This document shows positions 1 to 8,341 of a stretch of DNA of 42,016 nucleotides, in pieces. The notes beneath the pieces were generated by a model. It was not told the origin of the DNA. It did not search any database and was given only the letters and a program-made list of their open reading frames with translations. Within the stretch, counting starts at the first letter, position 1. Every line of letters begins with the position of its first letter. Source of the stretch: Euryarchaeota archaeon UBA561 (lineage in GTDB: Archaea > Thermoplasmatota > Poseidoniia > Poseidoniales > Poseidoniaceae); NCBI GenBank assembly GCA_002502295.1, contig DANX01000042.1, forward strand, positions 1 through 42,016. The letters are read 5' to 3'. Position numbers and translations under genes: made by a program.

Positions 1-2882
1 CCTGTCGTCATTCGGCCTGCCACGTGCACCAGTACCATGCCGGCCATGGCAACCATGATGGGAAGTTCAACCCCGGCAACATCAGGAAGACGTAATCCGA
101 TGGAATTGGCCCGAAGACGCGTCAACCCTACCAACACGAGAGCGAAGCCTGCGCTGAATCCAAGAGCGAGCAACCCGAACGGCGTTGCATAGGCAATCCA
201 TGTGGCACCAATGAACGCCACGACCAAGAACAACAACAAAACAACAGGGCGGTAGTGAATATCACCAACAAGCAGATCGTCTTTTGCGGTGACGTTCGTT
301 CGCTTTGACCGTTTTTTTTGCTGTTGGGAAAGCTGCAGCAACTCAGCATCGAGCTGCTTGAGCGCTACGCTGGTTGAGCCATCGCTGCTCGCTGTTGAAA
401 CCAACGAGTGCATGCGGTCGCGTTTGGCGGCAAAGGCCGCTTGCCGCTCTTCCTTGGCCGCAATGGCACGAAGCCCCGAGCGAACGTCTCCTTGAAACGC
501 CAAATAGGCACCGACGATGACAAACATAACAAGCGCTGCCACCTGCATGAACGAATCGTCGGTGGATTGCCCTGCTAAGGCCATGCTGACGAGCAAACCA
601 AGGGCCGCCACCGTCGGAGGGAGCAAGGCGTCAACTGAAGCCAAACGTTGCATGTAAAGAAGGAGTGAAACAGCGCCGATGAGGGTGAGAAGTTGTGGGC
701 GAAGAAGGGCAAGGAGGTCCGTTTGCCCGGTAAGGTCGCTCGTACGTTGTGGACCCAAAGCCACGATGATGAACAACGCCGTCATCGTTCCCAAATGCAC
801 CGTGAGTAACCGTCCCGGAAGACTCCTTGCGGACAGGTCCCTCGGTTCCTCTTCGTTGTTCGCTGCTTGCTTGGATGAGGCGAGAATCAGCAGCAAACTT
901 CCAACGGTAAGCCCTGCACCCCACCCGGCTTCCATGCCGTACCTCCAGGCAATCGCTAGGGCGCTGACGGACCAAGCGATGACGAGGGTTTGAGGGCGCC
1001 CCTTGTGCAAGCCGAGCCAGGTCATGGTAGCGTGCGCAAGCAACAGCGCCGTCATGCCGCCAAGGACGCCGAAGGCGGTCAAGCCGTCCGGCCGGGCGAT
1101 AGCGACAAAGGCGAGGCAAGCCGAAAGAAACCCAAGGTTCCAGAGGTTGAGCATCTCCGAATCTCGAAGGCGTGAACTCATTTCTGAACGCCCAACAAAG
1201 CCACCTGCAAGGTTGAGGTTTGCCTCGCCCAACCTGTAATTCACACCGATTTGTTGGGCCACCAACAGCGCCATCCACACACCGAGATCGACCTCTGAAA
1301 GCACGATTGGTACAAGGTCAGCGTTGACAAGACGCTGTTCGACGTTGGTGGCAAACACAAGCAACCAGAGGTAAGGTGCAAGAACAGCTACGCCGGCAAT
1401 GCTCGGCGAGCCGCGCAGCACAGCGATTGTTCCAAGTCCGAGCCAAACGGCCCCTTGCGTGGTCAACAACAAGCGGGCGTGATGCCCGCCATCGTCGGCC
1501 GGAATCAGCAGGGTGAGCAGAATGACAATCACCAACCCGCCCATCCAAAGAACGTGGTCGGACACGCTGGCCTGGTGGGTCAACAGCACACCGATGCACA
1601 AACCGGACGTGGCGAGAGCGAAGACGGAATATTCGCCCAAAGCGAACGGGAATGAAAGATCAACAATGCCGGCATTGAGCAACGCAAGACCAGCGATGAA
1701 GAAGGGCATGGGAGCCAAAACAAAGGGCATAAGTCGCGTCCACGCAACACCTCTGACCACCAAGTACGAGGAACAGAAGGCCAACGTCAACAGCATCAAT
1801 TGAGCCAAAGCGTACCCGGTTTCAGCGCGATGAGCAGCGATGGTCATGAGCGCCCCCACCATGCCAAGAGAAACCGAAACGGCCCAAAGGCCGGGTTTGC
1901 CCAACCCTACGGCGTTCACCGCCTGGCTTAGCCAATTGTCGTGGTGGACAAAGGCGGCAGCCATTGAAGCGTTGGCGGCCGTGACGACGCTGAGCAGCAA
2001 GAACAGAGTCAAGTCGTTCTCGATGGTCAACAACGTTAACGAAAGGACGCTCCAATCGTTTGAGAGAGCATGAACACCAACCCAAAGATACGACATTGAA
2101 ATGCCGAGGCTGGCAAGGTTTCCGGAAGATCGAATCAACGCTAAACCGTGCATAAGCGCCATCGCCATCACGATCAGAACAGCAATGCCCACCTCGCCAT
2201 ATACGGCTCCAGCTGAACTGCCAATGGCAAACAAAACCAACGCGGATTGTGCTGCAATGGCGTCTTCATCATGACGGAACGCCAAACCGACGTTCAATCC
2301 AACAAGGGCCAACATCAGCCCTCCTAGCGCTTGGCTTTCAGGAACGCCAAGAATGTCGAGCCATCCCCAACGCCATAAATCAAGGGCCAATCCGTAAAGG
2401 AGTTTCATTGAAATGATGACCCAAGTAATGCCGAGGAGGTGCATCGCATCCCGCTGTATCCACCGTTCTCCGAGGTAAAGGCCGAACGTGGCCATCAACA
2501 GCAAGCCAAAACCACCGAGTATCGGAGGAAGAACCGTCCCCACCAAGGCACCAATGGCCGTCCAAACCACCACCATGGCAACGGCCAAGCCTTTGCCAAT
2601 GGTTTGCTCGCCATAAACAGCCACCTGAGTGGTTGGGTCAACGGTTGTTTCTGGAGCATCCTCCATGGAGAAAAGGTCCGGGATTTCACCGACCGCGGCG
2701 TCGGTTTGTCCGGATTCGTCGTTGCTCAGGTCCATCGTTTCTGCATCCGGTTCGGTTGGAGATGTCCGGTCAACCATGAACGAGCCAATGTTCAGACCCT
2801 GAGGGCGCTTGAACGACTGTTCCCGGAGAACATCATCCTCCTTGGGTGAACGGCTTTCGTCGCCTGAACCGTCCCCATCCAT
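1..2882 (-). CDS. Very large multi-pass membrane protein, C-terminus off the window
   Basis: Reading the minus strand from the ATG at 2882 gives an uninterrupted frame of about 960 codons to the window edge, with no stop. The first ~90 residues are acidic and hydrophilic (many D, E, S, T). Then hydrophobic segments follow almost without break to the end, and I estimate more than 20 membrane spans. One charged, K/R/Q-rich soluble stretch near residues 820-880 looks helical and could be a coiled coil; spans resume after it. I recognise no catalytic motif and no named family, so function is unknown. Start choice: ATG 2882 opens the frame, and the divergent pckA begins at 3055, leaving about 170 bases for two promoters. 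Low-complexity, Leu/Ala/Val-rich composition alone could give a long open frame, but codon use with consistent hydrophobic periodicity argues for a real gene. Confidence 0.8.
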   Translation of the reverse strand, partial: MDGDGSGDESRSPKEDDVLREQSFKRPQGLNIGSFMVDRTSPTEPDAETMDLSNDESGQTDAAVGEIPDLFSMEDAPETTVDPTTQVAVYGEQTIGKGLAVAMVVVWTAIGALVGTVLPPILGGFGLLLMATFGLYLGERWIQRDAMHLLGITWVIISMKLLYGLALDLWRWGWLDILGVPESQALGGLMLALVGLNVGLAFRHDEDAIAAQSALVLFAIGSSAGAVYGEVGIAVLIVMAMALMHGLALIRSSGNLASLGISMSYLWVGVHALSNDWSVLSLTLLTIENDLTLFLLLSVVTAANASMAAAFVHHDNWLSQAVNAVGLGKPGLWAVSVSLGMVGALMTIAAHRAETGYALAQLMLLTLAFCSSYLVVRGVAWTRLMPFVLAPMPFFIAGLALLNAGIVDLSFPFALGEYSVFALATSGLCIGVLLTHQASVSDHVLWMGGLVIVILLTLLIPADDGGHHARLLLTTQGAVWLGLGTIAVLRGSPSIAGVAVLAPYLWLLVFATNVEQRLVNADLVPIVLSEVDLGVWMALLVAQQIGVNYRLGEANLNLAGGFVGRSEMSSRLRDSEMLNLWNLGFLSACLAFVAIARPDGLTAFGVLGGMTALLLAHATMTWLGLHKGRPQTLVIAWSVSALAIAWRYGMEAGWGAGLTVGSLLLILASSKQAANNEEEPRDLSARSLPGRLLTVHLGTMTALFIIVALGPQRTSDLTGQTDLLALLRPQLLTLIGAVSLLLYMQRLASVDALLPPTVAALGLLVSMALAGQSTDDSFMQVAALVMFVIVGAYLAFQGDVRSGLRAIAAKEERQAAFAAKRDRMHSLVSTASSDGSTSVALKQLDAELLQLSQQQKKRSKRTNVTAKDDLLVGDIHYRPVVLLLFLVVAFIGATWIAYATPFGLLALGFSAGFALVLVGLTRLRANSIGLRLPDVAGVELPIMVAMAGMVLVHVAGRMTT

Positions 2883-3054
2883 GAAGCCCAGTCATTCTCT
2901 TTCAACTTGAACTTGACCGCTCAACCCGGCGAAGAGGTCCCCATTTTGGCCCTCCACATCGATGGCCAATGGTGCACATCGCCAGCGGAGGAACGCCGGC
3001 TTCGGCTTGTTGGAGCGCCAAAAGGGACAAAGAGGGGCGGCAGAAACGGTCCGC

Positions 3055-4656
3055 ATGGGCGGGACATTGGGCACTCCATCTGGAAGCCTCAAACAACACG
3101 GACTTTCTCCCACTGGAACCGTGTACTGGAACCTTGATGCCACGGAGTTGATCGCTCTCGCCGTTGACCGTGGTGAAGGCATGCTGAGTGCTCATGGAGC
3201 CTTGGTCACCGAAACTGGCGAACGCACCGGTCGTTCGCCCAACGACAAGTTCATTGTGGACGAAGCCTCGGTGTCAAGCGATATCAATTGGGGCGAAGTG
3301 AACGTATCGACAAACCTTGACACCTTCACGAGAATGCGAGCAAAGGTCGTTGACTTTCTCTCAAACCAAGAAGCCCTCTTCGTGCAAGACCTTTACTGCG
3401 GCGCTGATTTCTCTGAAGCGCTCCCCATTCGAGTCGTGAACCACAACGCATGGCACAACACGTTCGCTCGAAACATGTTCATTCGTCCTGACGCCCAGCA
3501 GTTGGAACGGCACGAACCGGAATTCACCGTCCTTCATGCACCTCATCTCGAAGCCGATCCTGAAGCTGATGGATTGAACTCCGAATGCTTTGTCATCGTC
3601 AATTATGCAGCCAAAGAGGTCATCATTGGCGGCACCCGCTATGCAGGTGAAATCAAGAAGTCGATCTTCTCTGTGATGAACCTGATTCTGCCAAAAAAAG
3701 GTATTCTCCCAATGCATTGTTCGGCCAACACAACCGGGGAAAACACCGCTATTTTCTTTGGACTCTCAGGCACCGGGAAAACCACGCTTTCCGCTGACCC
3801 AAAGCGAGCGCTCATCGGTGATGACGAACACGGCTGGGGCGCCAACGGCGTGTTCAACTTTGAAGGCGGTTGCTACGCCAAACTCATCGACCTTTCCGAG
3901 GAGGACGAACCCGCGATCTTTGGAACCACCCGGAAACACGGTACCGTGCTGGAAAACATCGTCTTGGACGACGAAGGCGTGCCGGATTTCCACGACACAA
4001 GCAAAACCCAGAACACTCGCGGTTCGTACCCGATTGAATTCATCGACAATCGCACCGCTGATTCAAAGGGCGGACACCCACAAAACGTGATCTTCCTTAC
4101 CTGCGACGCCTTTGGGGTGCTGCCGCCAATCTCTCGCCTCACTCCGTCGCAGGCAGCCTACCACTTCATCTCCGGATACACCGCCAAAGTGGCCGGAACC
4201 GAAGTGGGTGTGAAAGAGCCCCAGGCAACCTTCTCGGCGTGCTTTGGCGAACCGTTCATGCCCATGCATCCTGGTGTCTATGCCGATTTACTCTCCGAGA
4301 AGATGGCTCAGCACGGCTCAAACGCTTGGCTCATCAACACGGGATGGTCTGGGGGAGCGTATGGCGAAGGAAATCGGATGAAAATCAAGTACACCCGCGC
4401 CATGCTCAACGCTGCGCTTGACGGCGAACTTGACAAAGTCGAATTCGTCACCGACCAGCGCTTTGGTTTTGAGATTCCTACCTCGTGCCCCGGCGTACCC
4501 GCCGATGTGTTGCAGCCCAAGTTGACATGGTCCAATGGAGAGGCTTACGACGCCGCGGCTGACAAATTGGCCTCGATGTTCAATGAGAATTTCAAACGCT
4601 ACGAAACCGGTGTTTCCTCGGAAGTCAACGCTGCTGCCCCCGCCCCGTTGGCGTGA
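3055..4656 (+). CDS. pckA: Phosphoenolpyruvate carboxykinase (ATP)
   Basis: Catalyses oxaloacetate + ATP to PEP + CO2 + ADP, the entry step of gluconeogenesis; cytosolic. With the ATG at 3055 the protein is 533 residues, close to the usual ~530-540. Visible motifs are TGRSP (58-62) in the substrate-binding region, the P-loop GLSGTGKT (236-243) and the metal-binding GDDEHGW (255-261), followed by the FNFEGGCYAK stretch typical of the ATP-dependent family. The frame is open upstream to an ATG at 2962, but those 31 extra residues are Arg/Gly-rich and unlike the family N-terminus, so 3055 is preferred. It is divergent from the big membrane protein and convergent with the DEAD-box gene 33 bases away. 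With PEP synthase at 15041-17686 it gives two routes to PEP. Confidence 0.95.
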   Translation: MGGTLGTPSGSLKQHGLSPTGTVYWNLDATELIALAVDRGEGMLSAHGALVTETGERTGRSPNDKFIVDEASVSSDINWGEVNVSTNLDTFTRMRAKVVDFLSNQEALFVQDLYCGADFSEALPIRVVNHNAWHNTFARNMFIRPDAQQLERHEPEFTVLHAPHLEADPEADGLNSECFVIVNYAAKEVIIGGTRYAGEIKKSIFSVMNLILPKKGILPMHCSANTTGENTAIFFGLSGTGKTTLSADPKRALIGDDEHGWGANGVFNFEGGCYAKLIDLSEEDEPAIFGTTRKHGTVLENIVLDDEGVPDFHDTSKTQNTRGSYPIEFIDNRTADSKGGHPQNVIFLTCDAFGVLPPISRLTPSQAAYHFISGYTAKVAGTEVGVKEPQATFSACFGEPFMPMHPGVYADLLSEKMAQHGSNAWLINTGWSGGAYGEGNRMKIKYTRAMLNAALDGELDKVEFVTDQRFGFEIPTSCPGVPADVLQPKLTWSNGEAYDAAADKLASMFNENFKRYETGVSSEVNAAAPAPLA

Positions 4657-4689
4657 ACAGAACCATCCCGCAATCTCCACAGACGCGGC

Positions 4690-6183
4690 TCAAGGTCGGT
4701 CGTCTCGCCGCTGATTTTGACGGCGGGACTTCTGGCGGTTCGAGGCATTGGAACGACCTTGTTGCTTACTGCGACGATCGTTGTGTTGCGGGGGGCGTCT
4801 TCCCGAGGGGCGATTGGGTCGATCGCTCTTCTGACCGGGCCGGCTCGTACGGTTGTTGGCCTTGCGGTCGTCGTTTCGTCGGTCACCACCGCGCTGACCA
4901 CCTGAGCGGTTGCCACCGTCGCTGCGTTTCTGACCACCGCGGTTGTAGCGACGCATCCCGCTGCCACGGCCAGTACCACGACGAGATCGCCCGCCAACGG
5001 GTGACCCCTTGACCCGTCCGGGTCTTTGACCGGGCTTTGGCCGTGCTTTTTCGAAATGGTAGGGCTGATCTTCCAACACTTCGATCTCTTCGCCAAGCAG
5101 CTGTTGAATGCCCACCAAGTACCCAGATTCGGTTTCATCACAAAACGAGTACGCCAGACCTTCACGCCCTGCGCGAGCCGTTCGCCCGATGCGATGGATG
5201 TAGACTTCTGGCTCGTTGGGAAGGTCGAAATTGAACACGTGGGTGATGTCTTCAACATCGATGCCTCGGCTCGCAATATCGGTCGCCACCAACACAAACA
5301 CATCGCCTTTTTTGAACGAGGCAAGGGCCCGCGTTCGAGCGGTTTGACTCTTATCACCGTGGATGGAATCGGATGGAATACCAACCTTGACGAGTTGTTT
5401 TGCCAGTCGGTTAGCGGCGTGTTTTGTTCGCGTGAAGACAATGCCGCACGACACCATTTGCCCCTCGATGAGATCGATGAGCAGTTGGCGTTTGTCACCC
5501 TTTTGAACAAACGCAATGTATTGCTCAATCCGGTCGGTGGTCGGTGCTTCAGGACTGATGTCCACTTCGACTGGACGATGAAGCATCTGACCAGCCAATG
5601 TACCGATGGCTTTGGGCATGGTTGCACTGAACATGAGGTTCTGTCGTTTTCGAGGCACAAGCGCAAGAATGCGTTCAACGTCTTTGCTGAATCCCATGTC
5701 CAGCATGCGGTCAGCCTCATCCAACACGAAATGTTGCACCTCGCTCAAATCCACGTGGCCTTGATTGTGCAAATCCAACAGGCGGCCTGGAGTGGCCACC
5801 AACACATCCACACCCCGACGAAGAGCTTTCACCTGCGGCGATTGCCCAACACCTCCAAAGATAACGGTGGAGTAAATCGGAAGATGGCGTCCGTAAACAC
5901 GAAGGCGTTCGGCAATTTGAGCGGCCAGTTCACGGGTGGGCGTGAGCATAAGTGCCCGAATGGGACGGCCTGAGGCGGGTTGTTTCATGGCAAGATGGTG
6001 AAGAATGGGAAGGGCAAATGCTGCGGTTTTCCCCGTACCCGTCTGGGCTATCCCCATGACATCACGGCCCGACATAAGGGCTGGAATTGTTTCAGCCTGG
6101 ACCGGCGTGGGAGTCCGATACCCTTCGGAATGCAGGGCCTCTAAAATCCGTTCATCAAGTCCTAGATCGCTGAAGGTTGACAT
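4690..6183 (-). CDS. DEAD-box ATP-dependent RNA helicase with basic R/N/G-rich tail
   Basis: A superfamily 2 RNA helicase that unwinds or remodels RNA using ATP. All core motifs are visible in order: Q motif near residues 4-29 (F-D-L then TPVQ), motif I AQTGTGKT (46-53), PTRELA (82-87), TPGRLLD (131-137), DEAD (155-158), SAT (186-188), and motif VI HRIGRTARAG (330-339). The catalytic core ends near residue 380. The last ~115 residues are a low-complexity tail dominated by Arg, Gly, Asn, Gln, Ser and Asp. This resembles the disordered RG-type tails of bacterial RhlE/DeaD and of eukaryotic granule helicases. Such tails bind RNA and can drive condensation in other systems; that role here is inference. 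The antisense strand has long open frames caused by this composition, which are not genes. Confidence 0.95.
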   Translation of the reverse strand: MSTFSDLGLDERILEALHSEGYRTPTPVQAETIPALMSGRDVMGIAQTGTGKTAAFALPILHHLAMKQPASGRPIRALMLTPTRELAAQIAERLRVYGRHLPIYSTVIFGGVGQSPQVKALRRGVDVLVATPGRLLDLHNQGHVDLSEVQHFVLDEADRMLDMGFSKDVERILALVPRKRQNLMFSATMPKAIGTLAGQMLHRPVEVDISPEAPTTDRIEQYIAFVQKGDKRQLLIDLIEGQMVSCGIVFTRTKHAANRLAKQLVKVGIPSDSIHGDKSQTARTRALASFKKGDVFVLVATDIASRGIDVEDITHVFNFDLPNEPEVYIHRIGRTARAGREGLAYSFCDETESGYLVGIQQLLGEEIEVLEDQPYHFEKARPKPGQRPGRVKGSPVGGRSRRGTGRGSGMRRYNRGGQKRSDGGNRSGGQRGGDRRNDDRKANNRTSRPGQKSDRPNRPSGRRPPQHNDRRSKQQGRSNASNRQKSRRQNQRRDDRP

Positions 6184-6362
6184 GCCGATGCCTCAAGGAC
6201 GAACACCCCGCGACCGTAGCCTTCGGACCAACCGTTCCACCCCGGCCTCCGGCCCACTCCCTATGAACCCCAAGGGTGGAGGTTGGGGTCATCGCAGCGT
6301 TCGCAACGAAACCCATTCGAACCGACCCGTGGGTTTCTTGTCCCGAATACATGTGTGGGGCC

Positions 6363-7295
6363 ATGGACCGGCCGCTGCATGTTGTGACCGGTGCGTTCGG
6401 GTATTCGGGACGATGGATCGCACATCACCTGCTCAAAGACGACGTGCACGTTCGCACCTTGACCAACGCCGTTGGAAGAGACGATCCGTTTGACGGTCGT
6501 GTTGAGGTTCACGGGTTGGATTTCAACGACACGGAGCGGTTGGTGGATTCATTGCGTGGTGCTGAGGTGCTGTACAACACCTATTGGGTTCGCTACAACA
6601 AACAGAACAAACGGTTTGCCCATAACACGGCCGTGGAAAATACGCAACGGTTGTTTGAGGCAGCGGCCTTGGCAGGAGTGAAGCGAATCGTCCAATTTTC
6701 GGTCGCCAATCCGACCAAGGCCCCGAATTGGACGTACTTTGAGGGCAAGGTCGAAGTTGAACGGTTGTTGAAAGAATCCGGCCTCTCATACGCCATTCTG
6801 CGCCCAACGGTTCTCTTCGGTGGGCATCGAAATGTTCTCATCAACAACATCGCTTGGATGCTCCGCCGGTTCCCTGTATTCGGTGTGTTTGGTTTTGGCA
6901 ATTATCCCATTCAACCGGTTCATGTCGAAGACGTTGCTGAGGTGGCCATCGCTCAGGGAAAGTCCAGAGAAAACACCGTGGTGGACGTGACCGGCCCCGA
7001 AACATTTCGCTACAAGGATTACATTCGTCATATGGTGAAAGCCATGGGATTGAGGCGGCTCATCCTTCCCATCCCCCCTCTAGCAGGATGGTTGTTTGGA
7101 AGGGCCTTGGGTGTGTTTTTGCAAGACGATGTTATCACGCGCGCCGAGATAAAGGGCTTACGCCAAGGGTTGATGGCTTCGTCGGCTCCACCTGTGGGAA
7201 CGCGCTTGTATTCGGAGTGGATTGCCGAGCACGGGGCCTCATTTGGCAAACGCTATCAAAACGATTTGAAAGAGCGGCGCTACAAAGCACCCTGA
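6363..7295 (+). CDS. Atypical short-chain dehydrogenase / NAD(P)-dependent epimerase-like protein
   Basis: An extended Rossmann-fold protein of about 310 residues in the NmrA/NDUFA9-like group. The N-terminus has the nucleotide-binding pattern VTGAFGYSGRW (G-x-x-G-x-x-G). Further on come the family's 'VENTQRLFEAA..AGVKRIVQFS' region (split over residues ~82-102), then a YFEGKVEVERLL segment with Lys near the usual catalytic Lys, and an ILRPTVLFG strand. The Tyr-x-x-x-Lys pair is present as Y-F-E-G-K, so it could still be active. Starts at 6276 and 6351 are in frame, but the fold begins directly after the ATG at 6363. Substrate is unknown; members act on sugar nucleotides, quinone pathway intermediates or simply sense NAD(P). 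Its stop codon and that of the convergent GPx gene share a TGATCA at 7293-7298. Confidence 0.8.
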   Translation: MDRPLHVVTGAFGYSGRWIAHHLLKDDVHVRTLTNAVGRDDPFDGRVEVHGLDFNDTERLVDSLRGAEVLYNTYWVRYNKQNKRFAHNTAVENTQRLFEAAALAGVKRIVQFSVANPTKAPNWTYFEGKVEVERLLKESGLSYAILRPTVLFGGHRNVLINNIAWMLRRFPVFGVFGFGNYPIQPVHVEDVAEVAIAQGKSRENTVVDVTGPETFRYKDYIRHMVKAMGLRRLILPIPPLAGWLFGRALGVFLQDDVITRAEIKGLRQGLMASSAPPVGTRLYSEWIAEHGASFGKRYQNDLKERRYKAP

Positions 7296-7748
7296 TCAAA
7301 GGTTGAGCGCAGCGGGTTTGACCCCAGAGGAGAAGCGTTGAACAGACCCGTCCTCGGCAACAATGAATTTTTCGAAGTTCCAACGAATATCACCGTCATG
7401 GCCACTCGCATCGGCTGTTTGACAGAGGGTTGCGTAGAGTGGAAGGCGGTTTTCTCCGTTTACATCTCCTTTTGCCATAAGGGGGAAGGTCACGTTGTAG
7501 GTTGAGGAAGTAAATTCACAGATTTCATCGTGCGTTCCCGGTTCTTGCCGGCCAAATTGGTTGCAAGGAAAGCCGACAACCGTCAGATCCTCGTGTTCCT
7601 CGTGAAGAGCTTGAAGACCAGCATACTGGGGCGTAGCACCGCATGCACTCGCCACGTTCACGACCAACCAACGGCTGCCGCCGAGGGCTCGAAGTGTGGT
7701 TTGTTCGCCGTCCATGGTTGCAAAAGGGATGTCAAGTGGATTGCCCAT
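7296..7748 (-). CDS. Glutathione peroxidase-family thiol peroxidase
   Basis: A 150-residue GPx-fold peroxidase that reduces hydroperoxides, probably with thioredoxin or glutaredoxin rather than glutathione. The peroxidatic cysteine is C36 in NVASACGATPQY, not selenocysteine. The Gln of NQFGRQEPG (Q68) and the Trp of WNFEKF (W123) complete the family's catalytic set. In two-Cys relatives the resolving Cys sits in an E-F-C segment; here that site is Thr80 and a Cys occurs three residues earlier (C77 in EICEFT). So the resolving step may differ or be absent. The gene is divergent from the cyclophilin, with an AT-rich box at 7767-7775 about 23 bases upstream of the ATG, consistent with a leaderless transcript. 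Oxidative-stress defence is the family role; regulation is unknown. Confidence 0.92.
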   Translation of the reverse strand: MGNPLDIPFATMDGEQTTLRALGGSRWLVVNVASACGATPQYAGLQALHEEHEDLTVVGFPCNQFGRQEPGTHDEICEFTSSTYNVTFPLMAKGDVNGENRLPLYATLCQTADASGHDGDIRWNFEKFIVAEDGSVQRFSSGVKPAALNL

Positions 7749-7766
7749 GGTTTATTTTTGACACCC

Positions 7767-7775
7767 ATTAATTAT
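7767..7775. promoter_or_regulatory. AT-rich TATA-like box between GPx and cyclophilin genes
   Basis: The nine bases ATTAATTAT are the most AT-rich spot in the divergent gap. Centre-to-ATG distance for the GPx gene (ATG at 7748) is about 23 bases, as expected for a leaderless archaeal promoter. Because the core ATTAAT is its own reverse complement, the same box could also serve the cyclophilin gene, with a start near 7797 and a ~40-base leader. Position and composition are seen; function is inferred. Confidence 0.5.
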
Positions 7776-7836
7776 CAAGGTGTGGTTCTTCTCACCGCAG
7801 GCAAATCCTCTTGAAGTGCCGCTCGGTGGTTGGACC

Positions 7837-8319
7837 ATGCAAGTTCTCATGGAAACCAGCGCAGGCAACATCACCATCGACCTCTTTCACGGCAGTGCCC
7901 CCGACACCGTCGCCAATTTCGTTAAACTCGTCGAGATGGGGCACTACAATGGGTTGCATTTCCACCGTGTGATTGAAAATTTCATGATTCAAGGCGGATG
8001 TCCGCACTCCAAGGACCCCATGTCTCGACGAGCCGGCACCGGTGGACCAGGTTGGCAAATCCCTTGCGAACCGTCTGCCCTTGCTCTCAAGCACGACAAG
8101 CCAGGCGTTCTTTCGATGGCCAACGCTGGCCGAAACACCGGCGGCTCGCAATTTTTCCTTACCACCGTCGCCACGCCTTGGCTCAACGGCAACCATGCAG
8201 TCTTCGGCGCCGTAAGCGAAGGCATGGACGTTGTTCAAGCGATTGAACTCTGCCAGAAACTACCAGGTGACCGCCCCGCTCAGCCCCAGCAAATCATCCG
8301 CTGCACCGTTCTTGAGTGA
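7837..8319 (+). CDS. Cyclophilin-type peptidyl-prolyl cis-trans isomerase
   Basis: A 160-residue single-domain cytosolic cyclophilin that speeds proline isomerisation during protein folding. It has no signal peptide or membrane span. Family landmarks are FHRVIENFMIQGG (catalytic Arg and Phe of the active site), the GSQFFLTT strand, then the Trp and HAVFG segment of the binding pocket. Start: the frame is open back to 7780, but the ATG at 7837 begins exactly at the first beta-strand (MQVLMETSAG), so the upstream 19 codons are not needed. The isoaspartyl peptidase follows closely on the same strand, and a ribosome-binding site for it lies just after this gene's stop, so the two are probably co-transcribed. 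Confidence 0.93.
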   Translation: MQVLMETSAGNITIDLFHGSAPDTVANFVKLVEMGHYNGLHFHRVIENFMIQGGCPHSKDPMSRRAGTGGPGWQIPCEPSALALKHDKPGVLSMANAGRNTGGSQFFLTTVATPWLNGNHAVFGAVSEGMDVVQAIELCQKLPGDRPAQPQQIIRCTVLE

Positions 8320-8341
8320 TCCTTCGTCGGAGGGTGAAGGT

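Noticed and set aside
631..1278. A 215-residue minus-strand frame in the left-edge region
   Set aside because: It is an alternate phase of the long membrane-protein frame, Arg/Pro-rich with no hydrophobic pattern.
4599..5720. A 373-residue minus-strand open frame in another phase of the helicase
   Set aside because: It overlaps the helicase and the end of pckA, and its sequence is Ser/Arg/Thr-rich low-complexity reading of the helicase codons.
5026..5973. A 315-residue open frame on the plus strand
   Set aside because: It lies entirely opposite the DEAD-box helicase and shows no domain; its composition follows the helicase codons.
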